From positions 22,093 to 86,092 of IMG/VR virus record IMGVR_UViG_3300018875_000005: 64,000 nt of DNA. One strand, written 5' to 3'. This document shows, piece by piece, positions 24,226-30,492 of this stretch. This DNA comes from a virus. A program made the translations under genes and the position numbers. Below the pieces are notes generated by a model. It saw only the letters and a program-made list of their open reading frames with translations. It was not told where the DNA came from and ran no database searches. Position 1 is the stretch's first letter. Every line of letters starts with the position of its first letter.

Positions 24226-24629
24226 CCCCCACCCCCACCGCGCCGTCCGTGGAAGTCCTGGCGATTCCCGGGATCGACGCCGCCCTCGCGGGCCGGCTGT
24301 CCGGGTCCGCCGCGGTCCTGGCCGGGCTGCTGGCCGCCGCCGCCCTGGACGAAGCCGGACAACCGAACCGGCTGAGCCGGTTCCTGTTCCCCGACCTGGA
24401 CCCGGAGGCGGTGCGGCGGGTGTGGGACGCGGGCCTGGTCGTGGGGTACCGGGCCGGGTTACTGGCGGGGCGGCCCCGGTGGGACGCCGACGCCCTCGCC
24501 GCGGCCCGGGAGGCGCTGGAGACGGCGGGCTGGGAGGCGATGGCCGCCACCCTGGACGATCCGGTGGCGGTGGCCCGCCGGGCGGCCCGGGTCGAGCCCG
24601 AGTCCGTGCTCGTCCCGGAGCCGTGGTGA
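24222..24629 (+). CDS. Helical protein of unknown function with a TTA codon
   Basis: A 135-residue protein coupled by ATGA to the WhiB-like gene and by GTGA to the next. It is Ala/Leu-rich and helical (VLAIPGIDAALAGRLSGSAA). It contains a TTA leucine codon at 24459-24461; TTA is rare in Streptomyces and decoded by the bldA tRNA, so its translation may be tied to development. No motif or family is recognised. Confidence 0.66.
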   Translation: MTPTPTAPSVEVLAIPGIDAALAGRLSGSAAVLAGLLAAAALDEAGQPNRLSRFLFPDLDPEAVRRVWDAGLVVGYRAGLLAGRPRWDADALAAAREALETAGWEAMAATLDDPVAVARRAARVEPESVLVPEPW

Positions 24630-25009
24630 CCGCCCCCCGGGGCCGGGGCCGGCCGGTGGTCTTCGACCAGGGCGCGCGGGAGCGGTTCCTCGCTGCCCTC
24701 ACCGCGGGGGAGCGGCTGGAGGACGCCGCCCGCGCGGCGGGGGTGTCGCGGAACGTTCCCGCCCGCCACGCCCAGGCCGACCGGGCGTTCGCCGCCGCCC
24801 TGACCGAGGCCCGGGCAACCGGCCGGAAGGCCCGCGCCGAGCGGGCCCCGCACGGGGAGTCCCGCTACAACCACCAGCAGTGCCGCTGCCCGGTCTGCCG
24901 CACGGACGCCACCCGGAAACGCTCCGGCCGCCCCGATCGCAGTACCTCACAGAACCCCCACCCCAGGAAGGAGGACCCGCCCCATGCCCAGCCATGGTCC
25001 GCCGCGTGA
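24626..25009 (+). CDS. Small HTH-like protein with HG-x-CRC-type motif
   Basis: A 127-residue protein (GTG start, GTGA overlap). An N-terminal helical region with LEDAARAAGVSRNVPARHAQ resembles a resolvase-type HTH. It is followed by HGESRYNHQQCRCPVC, a conserved HG..YN..CRC..C motif found in many actinobacterial phage and WhiB-linked proteins. It is the last gene before the right copy of the 34-bp inverted repeat. DNA binding is likely, by inference. Confidence 0.7.
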   Translation: MTAPRGRGRPVVFDQGARERFLAALTAGERLEDAARAAGVSRNVPARHAQADRAFAAALTEARATGRKARAERAPHGESRYNHQQCRCPVCRTDATRKRSGRPDRSTSQNPHPRKEDPPHAQPWSAA

Positions 25010-25074
25010 CATTCCCTCTCGGCCCCCCGCGCAGCGGGAGGGCTTCCCTACCAGGCGGGGAGGCGAGGGCGCGG

Positions 25075-25108
25075 GCGCCCGTTATTTAGGGTGCGTTTTC
25101 GTAGGACG
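25075..25108. repeat. 34-bp inverted repeat, right copy (IR-R)
   Basis: Begins GCGCCCGTTATTTAGGG and ends TTTTCGTAGGACG. It is the exact reverse complement of 10287-10320. The bases immediately outside the two copies do not match, so the shared element ends sharply at 34 bp, as expected for a recombination site or a terminal repeat. Confidence 0.9.
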
Positions 25109-25190
25109 GGGCGGGGTGATGCGGACGGATGTGCGATGACCTGGATGTCTGATGATCCGTATGACTATCGACACGAGCGGGGAGAGGGGC

Positions 25191-25220
25191 GGGACAAGTG
25201 ACGGGCTCAACGGGTACGCT
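25191..25220 (+). promoter_or_regulatory. Candidate promoter of the 25.4-26.5 kb operon
   Basis: GGGACA at 25191-25196 and TACGCT at 25215-25220, with an 18-bp spacer. Transcription would begin near 25227 and give a leader of about 165 nt, with hairpins, before the ribosome-binding site AAAGAGG at 25378. Confidence 0.45.
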
Positions 25221-25392
25221 GGTGCTTGCGCCAGACGACCACTCAGATGTGAGACTGGCCCGACAACTGCAAAACGAACGGCCCCGCGCAGTCCCAGGTG
25301 TGTCACCACCCGGGGCGGGGCCGGTGCCGGAGAACCGCTTGGGGAAGCGGCCCGGCTATCGCCAACCGAGACTCGTGAAAGAGGCTGACGAC

Positions 25393-25503
25393 ATGCCTAA
25401 GCGTACCCACCTTTCTGCGTGGCACGACAGTGGACCCGGTGACTCCGCCCGTTTGCGGGCGTCGAGCACGGTCCCTGTCCCTCCGACCTCCCCCGCACGA
25501 TGA
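25393..25503 (+). CDS. Leader-adjacent tiny peptide (36 aa)
   Basis: A 36-residue frame from ATG 25393 with AAAGAGG about 8 nt upstream. The same GAAAGAGGCT motif precedes the operon-leading gene at 34968. The stop overlaps the next start (ATGA), so it could couple translation into the DUF6221 gene. Composition is Ser/Pro/Thr-rich with no motif. It may be a leader peptide rather than a functional protein. Confidence 0.45.
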   Translation: MPKRTHLSAWHDSGPGDSARLRASSTVPVPPTSPAR

Positions 25504-25952
25504 GCGCCGCTGGCGAGGACATCCTCGCCTGGACCGAGGCCGCCATCACCCGCGTCGAGAACGCTGCCCGGCACGCCACCGAAGGCCCCTGGCGCACCCA
25601 CGACACCCACCTCGACCACGGCGGCCACACCGCCACGATCCTTGCCGGGGAAGGCAACGACACCGAACTCCTGGCCTGGCTGCCCACCATGAGCCACGAG
25701 CCGTGGGACGACACCCGCAACGCCTGGCGGAACGCCGACCACATCGCCCTCAACGACCCGGAGGCGGTGCTGCGGCGCTGTGCCAGCGACCGGAAGCTCC
25801 TGGAACTGCACAAGCCCGAGGGCAGCAGCGGCGAATGCCGCACTTGCGTGGAGTGGTCAGAGACAGAGCACTGGCACTGCCCTGTCCCCTTCCCTTGCGA
25901 CACCTTCCTCACGGTCGCCGAAGGCTACAACTGGCAGGAGGGCGGACAGTGA
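25500..25952 (+). CDS. DUF6221-like protein, copy 1
   Basis: A 150-residue protein with the DUF6221 layout of Streptomyces phages and prophages. It opens DILAWTEAAITRVENAARHA, has a middle ADHIALNDPEAVLRRCASDR (residues about 80-99), and a C-terminal Cys/His cluster (GECRTCVEWSETEHWHC). It ends with the family's GYNWQEGGQ-type tail. A second copy follows at 28149. Function of the family is unknown. Coupled to the next gene by GTGA. Confidence 0.78.
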   Translation: MSAAGEDILAWTEAAITRVENAARHATEGPWRTHDTHLDHGGHTATILAGEGNDTELLAWLPTMSHEPWDDTRNAWRNADHIALNDPEAVLRRCASDRKLLELHKPEGSSGECRTCVEWSETEHWHCPVPFPCDTFLTVAEGYNWQEGGQ

Positions 25953-26185
25953 GCGCCAAGCAGCGGTGGCTGGCCCGCGTCACCAGCTTCGCGTTCCCCC
26001 GCACGTTCGCCACGCACTGGGGCGACACCGGCAGGAACTACCTGTGCTTCACCGCCGAGATCACTACAGGCAGCAAGAACGCCGTCGGCCGCGAGGTCGA
26101 GGTGCAGATCCCGGACGAGGATGCCGAGAAGCTGGCCCGCCAGATCCTCCGCATCATCCAGGCCCGGAAGGAGGTCGGCCAGTGA
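25949..26185 (+). CDS. Small protein of unknown function
   Basis: A 78-residue protein from GTG 25949 (GTGA overlap). It has a basic N-terminus with RVTSFAFPRTFATHWGDTGR and a C-terminal helix ending LARQILRIIQARKEVGQ. No cysteines or membrane segment. It belongs to the operon started at 25.2 kb and is coupled to the next gene by GTGA. No family recognised. Confidence 0.62.
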   Translation: MSAKQRWLARVTSFAFPRTFATHWGDTGRNYLCFTAEITTGSKNAVGREVEVQIPDEDAEKLARQILRIIQARKEVGQ

Positions 26186-26541
26186 GCATCGGCCGACCCG
26201 ACGTGCCGATGACCCGTGACGAATTGCGCGAGACCATCGCCGACGTCATCTGTAACCACGCCCGCATGAGCCCCGCTGTGCAGTGGGAGATCGACCTCCT
26301 CATGGGAGCCGTAGAACAGCACGTAGCGCTTCGCCTCAACGAACAGGCAGACAGGCTCGACAGCCTTCCTCCCAGCGGGGAAGCACTGCAAGGGCCGTAC
26401 TGGTTCCGGGACGGCATCCACAATGCCGCAGACCTGCTCCGCGATGAGGCCGATCGGATCGAGCGGATCGCTCGTAAGTCTTCCCCGGCTGAGAAGGCAC
26501 AGGGGCAGCCCTCACCCACGGAGGGGGATCGGATGACGTAA
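26182..26541 (+). CDS. Small helical protein of unknown function
   Basis: A 119-residue protein (GTG start in a GTGA overlap, with GGAGG upstream). It is helical and charged, with HARMSPAVQWEIDLLMGAVE and the C-terminal DLLRDEADRIERIARKS. No zinc, signal or membrane features. It is the last gene before the Rep upstream region, and ends in TAA. Confidence 0.62.
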   Translation: MSIGRPDVPMTRDELRETIADVICNHARMSPAVQWEIDLLMGAVEQHVALRLNEQADRLDSLPPSGEALQGPYWFRDGIHNAADLLRDEADRIERIARKSSPAEKAQGQPSPTEGDRMT

Positions 26542-26637
26542 GTCCACTGGGCGGGAGGTCCGTGCCCCTTTGGCGAGGGGCTTCCTCTACCGCCCGGCCG
26601 CTTGGTGTTGGCGCACCGTCTGCGGCCTAGTTCCACG

Positions 26638-26658
26638 GTCCGAAGTGGCGCTTCGGAC
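26638..26658. other. Stem-loop in the Rep upstream region
   Basis: Perfect 8-bp stem GTCCGAAG / CTTCGGAC around TGGCG, in the 239-bp gap before the Rep-like gene. A weaker CCCCT/AGGGG hairpin lies nearby at about 26566-26581. They could terminate the upstream operon or belong to a replication origin; I see no clear direct repeats here. Confidence 0.5.
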
Positions 26659-26755
26659 TAAGGCCCGGATCGACCGGTTGGCAGCCGGATCGGCCCGAGC
26701 GAACAGGTTCTGGCGAACCACAGACCACCCACCGAAGCAGGGGCCCTGTTGTCCC

Positions 26756-26784
26756 TTGTCAGCTAAGGACGGTTCCCATAGTGC
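26756..26784 (+). promoter_or_regulatory. Candidate Rep promoter
   Basis: TTGTCA at 26756-26761, a 17-bp spacer, then TAGTGC at 26779-26784. Transcription would start near 26791, i.e. inside the frame if GTG 26781 is the start codon. This argues for a later start such as ATG 26824, although that codon lacks a ribosome-binding site. Confidence 0.42.
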
Positions 26785-28145
26785 CTCAGCGCACCCTTAC
26801 TTGTCAGCTTGACGCCTCCCCTATGGGGGATTTGCGTCATTCATCCGCCCCTATCGGCGGCACCGAGTACCGCATCCCCGACCACCAGCAGCACATCCAC
26901 AGCACCCCGTGCCGCCGCACCGGCCCCCGCCGCTGGCTCCGCGCCGTCACCTGGGCCGTCGCCGCCGGACTCCACCCCAAGGCCACCGCCACCACCCTCG
27001 CCGTCGCCGAAGACCTCGCCGGCCGCATGCACTTCGACACCGGCCACGTCCTGTACGGCCTCGACAAGATGGTCGCCCGGCTCGGCCTCTCCCGGTCCTG
27101 CATCACCGCCCACATCCGCATCCTCCGGGAGATGGGCCTCCTCGCCTGGGTCCAGCAGGGCACCCGCGCCAACATCCGCCGCGCTCTCGGCCTCAAGGGG
27201 TACGCCGGGACCGCCACCGTGTACGCCGCGACCATCCCCCCCGCCTACGACACCGCCATGGGTCACCGCACCGTCGGCGCCGGCTACACCGCGCGGGTCG
27301 TCGTGGACTACCGGACCATGCCGAAGCCGTCAGGAGAGTCTTCCCTCGGCGACTCCCATGACGGCTCCCCTGAGACTCCCCAGACTGCCGCGAAACGATC
27401 TTCGTGGACCCCTTCCCTAAACGTGGTTAAGGAGGAGGAGAAGGTTCAGGTGAGTGGTGGGTTTACTACTACCGCTGGCGCGGCAGCCAACCACGAGCCC
27501 GCCCCCACCAACACCGACAACGCCACCGGCAGCCGCCGCGGCGGAAAGGGCCGCGACAAGGCCAGCCGGAAGCGCACCACGATCTGCGGGCAGCCCATCA
27601 CCGGCCGCATGATCGCCGAGGCCCGGCGCCTCGCCCCCCACCTGCGGGCCCGCGTCAACTGGCTCCAGAAAGCCAGCTACGGCCAGCTCTCCTGGGTGCT
27701 CCTGGACCCGATCGCCTGGGGCTGGGACGAGGAGCAGATCGTCTCCTGGTGCTACGCCCTCGGCCGCGTCTCCCACGACGGCCGCCCGTGGCGCCCCCGC
27801 TGTCCGCACCGCGTCCTCGCCAAGCACCTCCGCGCCGAACACGACCAGGCCACCGTCGAGACCGGCCTCGTCACCGCCGCCGAGAGCCCGTCCTGGCAGG
27901 CGTACCTGCTGCGCCAGTCCCTCGCCGCCCTCGCCACCGAGGCCGCCAACGACCTCGAGGACACCACCCCGGCCCGCACCGACGAAGACCGCCGCATCGC
28001 CCGCTACCACGGCATGAACGACCTCGCCGCGGTCGCCGACCACGTCGAACGCGACCCCGACGACGCCCTCGACCTGTACGGCACCTACCTGTGCACCCGC
28101 GCCATCCGCCTCACCGCCTCCACCCACTTCACCCAAGGAGCCTGA
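26781..28145 (+). CDS. Rep-like winged-helix protein (candidate replication initiator)
   Basis: 454 residues from GTG 26781 (ATG 26824 is an alternative). Residues 50-150 are a winged helix-turn-helix: HFDTGHVLYGLDKMVARLGL, then SRSCITAHIRILREMGLLAW. A low-complexity Asn/Thr/Arg-rich linker follows (about 210-270). The C-terminal helical domain has ARRLAPHLRARVNWLQKASY and LDPIAWGWDEEQIVSWC. Streptomyces plasmids and integrative elements often carry such Rep-like HTH proteins, and it is followed by a helicase-loader-type gene and ParA/ParB. Initiator function is inference from these neighbours. The upstream gap has hairpins but no obvious iterons. Confidence 0.7.
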   Translation: MPQRTLTCQLDASPMGDLRHSSAPIGGTEYRIPDHQQHIHSTPCRRTGPRRWLRAVTWAVAAGLHPKATATTLAVAEDLAGRMHFDTGHVLYGLDKMVARLGLSRSCITAHIRILREMGLLAWVQQGTRANIRRALGLKGYAGTATVYAATIPPAYDTAMGHRTVGAGYTARVVVDYRTMPKPSGESSLGDSHDGSPETPQTAAKRSSWTPSLNVVKEEEKVQVSGGFTTTAGAAANHEPAPTNTDNATGSRRGGKGRDKASRKRTTICGQPITGRMIAEARRLAPHLRARVNWLQKASYGQLSWVLLDPIAWGWDEEQIVSWCYALGRVSHDGRPWRPRCPHRVLAKHLRAEHDQATVETGLVTAAESPSWQAYLLRQSLAALATEAANDLEDTTPARTDEDRRIARYHGMNDLAAVADHVERDPDDALDLYGTYLCTRAIRLTASTHFTQGA

Positions 28146-28148
28146 CCC

Positions 28149-28607
28149 GTGACCGACAACCGAGACATCCTCGCCTGGCTGGACGCCGCCATCAGCCTTC
28201 GTGAAGCGGCGGCAAAGGATGCTGCGCGCTCGTACGGACCTAGGTGGGTTCGCCCGGTCGACAGCGACATGGTGCGCGTCTCGGAAGACGACATCTGGTT
28301 CCAGGCGCTGAGCGACGAGATTGCTGAGCACATCGTCTACAACAGCCCCGAGGTGGTGCTGCGGCGCTGCGCCGCCGACCGGAAGACGCTGAGCTACTAC
28401 CGCTCCCTCAAAAGCATCGCCGAAACGCCCGACGAGGAGCAGAAGACCCGGCAGCGGTGGAAAGACGGCCGCGCCTCCGCAGGTGAAATGATCGACGCGC
28501 TGAACGCCGGGGCTCTCCGCGAACACGCCCTCCAGTCCCTCGAAGCGCTGGAGCCCGTCATCCGCAACCTCGCCGAGGGCTACGGCTGGACGGAGGGCGG
28601 CCAGTGA
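28149..28607 (+). CDS. DUF6221-like protein, copy 2
   Basis: A 152-residue paralogue of the protein at 25500. Both have NRDILAWLDAAI / GEDILAWTEAAI near the start, SPEVVLRRCAADRKTL / DPEAVLRRCASDRKLL in the middle, and LAEGYGWTEGGQ / VAEGYNWQEGGQ at the end. This copy lacks the Cys/His cluster and has a longer charged insert. It sits between the Rep-like and DciA-like genes; the link to replication is only by position. GTG start; GTGA overlap downstream. Confidence 0.76.
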   Translation: MTDNRDILAWLDAAISLREAAAKDAARSYGPRWVRPVDSDMVRVSEDDIWFQALSDEIAEHIVYNSPEVVLRRCAADRKTLSYYRSLKSIAETPDEEQKTRQRWKDGRASAGEMIDALNAGALREHALQSLEALEPVIRNLAEGYGWTEGGQ

Positions 28608-29395
28608 CCACCACGCCCGAGCACTCCGGCGCCGACCTCGCCCGCGTCGCCCTCGCCGCCGCCCGCAAGGCCGCCAAAACCCGCCCCGTCAACGACCGGG
28701 CCGCCCGCCGGCGCCGCACCACCCGCCGCCGCGGCACCGGCCGCGACCCCCTCCAGCTCGGCGCCGCCATCGGCCAGCTCATGGACGACCGCGCCTGGGA
28801 CGCCCCCACCGCCGGCGCGGACATCGTCGCCGACTGGCCCACCATCGCCCCCGAACTCGCCGGGCACGTCGCCGCCGAACGCTTCGACACCGACACCGGC
28901 GTCCTGTGGCTGCGCCCCGCCTCCCCCGCCTACGCCGCGAACCTCCGCCTCCTCGAACGCCAGATGGTCCGCCGCATCAACGAGAAAGCCGGCCGGGACA
29001 TAGTCCGGGGCCTGCGGGTCCTCACCCCCGGCCGCATCGACCCCGCCCCCGCGGCGGCGCCCGCCTTTACCGCGGTAAAGCCCACCCCGGCGCCGGAGCC
29101 TGCCGAGCCGCTGCCCCCGCACCCCGCCTACCTCGCCGCCCGCGAAGCCATCCGCGCCGCACAACAGGCCCACGACAACAACCCCGAACAGGCCCTGCGC
29201 GACCGGTACTTCGCCGGGCACCGCAACACCCTCCGCGAACCCGACCCCGCGTTCGCCGACGCCGTCACCGCCCTCGAGACCGCCCAGACCGCCGAGGACC
29301 GGGACGCCGCCCGACGGGCCGCCATCGCCCGCGCCCGCGACCAGCGCGCCGGCCGCTACCCCACCACCCCCCGACCCCTCGGCGGCGCCGCCTGA
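28604..29395 (+). CDS. DciA-family (DUF721) helicase-loader homologue with C-terminal extension
   Basis: A 263-residue protein. Residues about 1-140 match the Streptomyces DciA layout: SGADLARVALAAARKAAK, a basic RRRRTTRRRGTGRDPLQLGA, MDDRAWDAP, then DWPTIAPELAGHVAAERFDT and WLRPASPAYAANLRLLERQM. DciA loads or operates the replicative helicase DnaB in many bacteria; the host copy lies near dnaA/recF. Here it follows the Rep-like gene in one operon (GTGA overlap), so it probably recruits host DnaB to the element's origin (inference). The C-terminal 120 residues are Ala/Arg/Asp-rich and not part of DUF721. A 16-bp palindrome (29065-29080) lies within the gene. Confidence 0.78.
   Translation: MTTTPEHSGADLARVALAAARKAAKTRPVNDRAARRRRTTRRRGTGRDPLQLGAAIGQLMDDRAWDAPTAGADIVADWPTIAPELAGHVAAERFDTDTGVLWLRPASPAYAANLRLLERQMVRRINEKAGRDIVRGLRVLTPGRIDPAPAAAPAFTAVKPTPAPEPAEPLPPHPAYLAAREAIRAAQQAHDNNPEQALRDRYFAGHRNTLREPDPAFADAVTALETAQTAEDRDAARRAAIARARDQRAGRYPTTPRPLGGAA
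29065..29080. repeat. 16-bp perfect palindrome inside the DciA-like gene
   Basis: CTTTACCGCGGTAAAG. It is an AT-richer island in a G+C-rich coding stretch, at the junction of the DUF721 part and the extension. It may be an operator or a chance palindrome; no second copy was seen. Confidence 0.6.
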
Positions 29396-29402
29396 GCCAC
29401 GG

Positions 29403-29969
29403 CTACCCCGCTTCGACGACCTCCTCGAGAGCCCCGTGCTCATCCAGATGCCAGCGGACTCCTGCCTCGTCGGTGAAGTAGACGTGCGGCCGGTTGTTGT
29501 CCACCGACGCCTCCGGCCACCGCGACGAGTAGAAGAACGCCACACGCTCCGCGCCCAGCAGCGGGACCGGCACCGACCAAGGATTCCCGTCGAAGTCCGT
29601 GGCCCGGGAAGCGTTGTACGCCTCCCCGAACCTCACCAGAACATCCCGGACTGGCGCGTCGCTGTCGTTCCGTACCAGCACGAACCAGTGGTCGTACCCC
29701 TCGAAGCCGCCCATGCCGTCGTCTCTGCCGCCGCTCTTATGAGGCTCCATCCGTATCTGGGCAGCCTGCGCCCGCTTCCGGTCCTCCGCCACGGCCAGCA
29801 GCTCGGCCCGCTCCAGCGACAGAACCTCCTGCTGCCGTTCGATGAAGTCCTGCTGCTCCTTGATCTGCTTCTGCTGGCTCCGCAGTGTCTTGTACGCCGC
29901 CCACGCCGCCGCTGCCGCGAACGCGGCCCCCACCCACGTCGGGGCGTCCCCCCAGTCGATCCAGTCCAC
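29403..29969 (-). CDS. Membrane-anchored coiled-coil protein, antisense in the replicon cassette
   Basis: A 188-residue protein on the opposite strand to its neighbours. It has an N-terminal hydrophobic helix (TWVGAAFAAAAAWAAYKTLR), a coiled coil (QQKQIKEQQDFIERQQEVLS), and a beta-rich C-terminal domain with DHWFVLVRNDSDAPVRDVLV. This layout is common among Streptomyces plasmid and prophage proteins. It lies between the DciA-like gene and the ParA operon and is convergent with the former (stops 8 bases apart). Function unknown. Confidence 0.75.
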   Translation of the reverse strand: MDWIDWGDAPTWVGAAFAAAAAWAAYKTLRSQQKQIKEQQDFIERQQEVLSLERAELLAVAEDRKRAQAAQIRMEPHKSGGRDDGMGGFEGYDHWFVLVRNDSDAPVRDVLVRFGEAYNASRATDFDGNPWSVPVPLLGAERVAFFYSSRWPEASVDNNRPHVYFTDEAGVRWHLDEHGALEEVVEAG

Positions 29970-30081
29970 GGCCGCAGCCTACGAACGGCCGCCTGCCCTC
30001 GGGGCCGATCCGGGGCAATCCCCCGGCCACGACTGCGGCACCGTAGACCCCACCCCTTCCCCCGAGAACAGGAGCACCGCC

Positions 30082-30180
30082 ATGCGCGACCCCCTCCACC
30101 TCAGCCTCCTCGCCGTCCTCCTCATCGCCATCGCCCTCGTCACCGCCGCCCTGACGATCACCGCGCGGGAGGGCCTGTGA
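30082..30180 (+). CDS. Tiny single-pass membrane protein (32 aa)
   Basis: A 32-residue frame with an ACAGGAGCACCGCC ribosome-binding site. It is almost entirely a hydrophobic helix (LSLLAVLLIAIALVTAALTI) with a short charged end. It is coupled to the next small gene by GTGA. Too small for a family; could be a regulatory or exclusion peptide. Confidence 0.55.
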   Translation: MRDPLHLSLLAVLLIAIALVTAALTITAREGL

Positions 30181-30359
30181 CCACCACCCCCGCCCGGCCC
30201 GTCACCACCATCCGCACCCAGCCACGCCCCCAACCCCCGGACTGGCGCCACGTGTTCCTCGAGCCCGCCTACACCGACGGCCGCCCCTGGAATGACCCCC
30301 ACGACGACGGCAGACCCGGCTGCGAAGACGAGGAGGACGCCGTCGTCATTACGACGTAA
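30177..30359 (+). CDS. Small protein ending within a parS-like site
   Basis: A 60-residue protein (GTG, GTGA overlap). It is Pro/Thr/Asp-rich with no clear domain (PDWRHVFLEPAYTDGRPWND; acidic end EDEEDAVVITT). Its TAA stop lies inside the first parS-like palindrome (30344-30364), so the palindrome constrains its last codons. Function unknown. Confidence 0.55.
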   Translation: MTTTPARPVTTIRTQPRPQPPDWRHVFLEPAYTDGRPWNDPHDDGRPGCEDEEDAVVITT

Positions 30360-30364
30360 TGACG
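30344..30364. promoter_or_regulatory. parS-like palindrome 1
   Basis: Core TCATTACGACGTAATGA, extended to 21 bases of perfect dyad around a central A. It lies 128 bases upstream of the ParA start and covers the stop of the preceding gene. The same core (with G at centre) occurs at 30398-30426 and 32387-32401. Such sites are typical centromere or autoregulatory operators of ParAB systems. Confidence 0.8.
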
Positions 30365-30397
30365 GCCCGTCTCCGGCTGCGGGACAGCCGCCCGGGG

Positions 30398-30426
30398 CGG
30401 TCTTCATTACGGCGTAATGAAGACCG
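30398..30426. promoter_or_regulatory. parS-like palindrome 2
   Basis: Core CATTACGGCGTAATG extended by CGGTCTT...AAGACCG to 29 bases of perfect dyad. It lies 54 bases upstream of the TATGGT -10 box for parA. It is the longest of the three copies, and so the best candidate for the primary centromere or parAB operator. Confidence 0.82.
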
Positions 30427-30479
30427 GGCGGGAGAGTGAAACACGGAGCCTCCTGCTCCTCACCCGCCTCACGCGTCAG

Positions 30480-30492
30480 TATGGTGACGCCA
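30480..30492 (+). promoter_or_regulatory. -10 box for leaderless parA
   Basis: TATGGT at 30480-30485 lies six bases before the ATG at 30492, with no ribosome-binding site. This suggests a leaderless parA mRNA and fixes the start against upstream in-frame ATGs. Confidence 0.5.

Larger units (their letters stand above)
25010..25392. other. Intergenic region with IR-R, a promoter and leader hairpins
   Basis: 383 bases without a convincing gene. It holds the right inverted-repeat copy (25075-25108), a candidate promoter (25191-25220), and a leader with a CGGCCCCG/CGGGGCCG outer stem (25279-25323) and a CCGCTT-GGGG-AAGCGG hairpin. A rightward open frame from GTG 25198 spans it but overlaps the promoter and looks non-coding. 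Confidence 0.55.

Noticed and set aside
25198-25503. A 101-residue rightward frame from GTG 25198
   Set aside because: It begins inside the candidate promoter and runs through a hairpin leader; only the last 36 codons have a ribosome-binding site.
26542-26780. Iterons before the first Rep-like gene
   Set aside because: TTGTCA-type words recur only loosely; no direct repeats of regular spacing.
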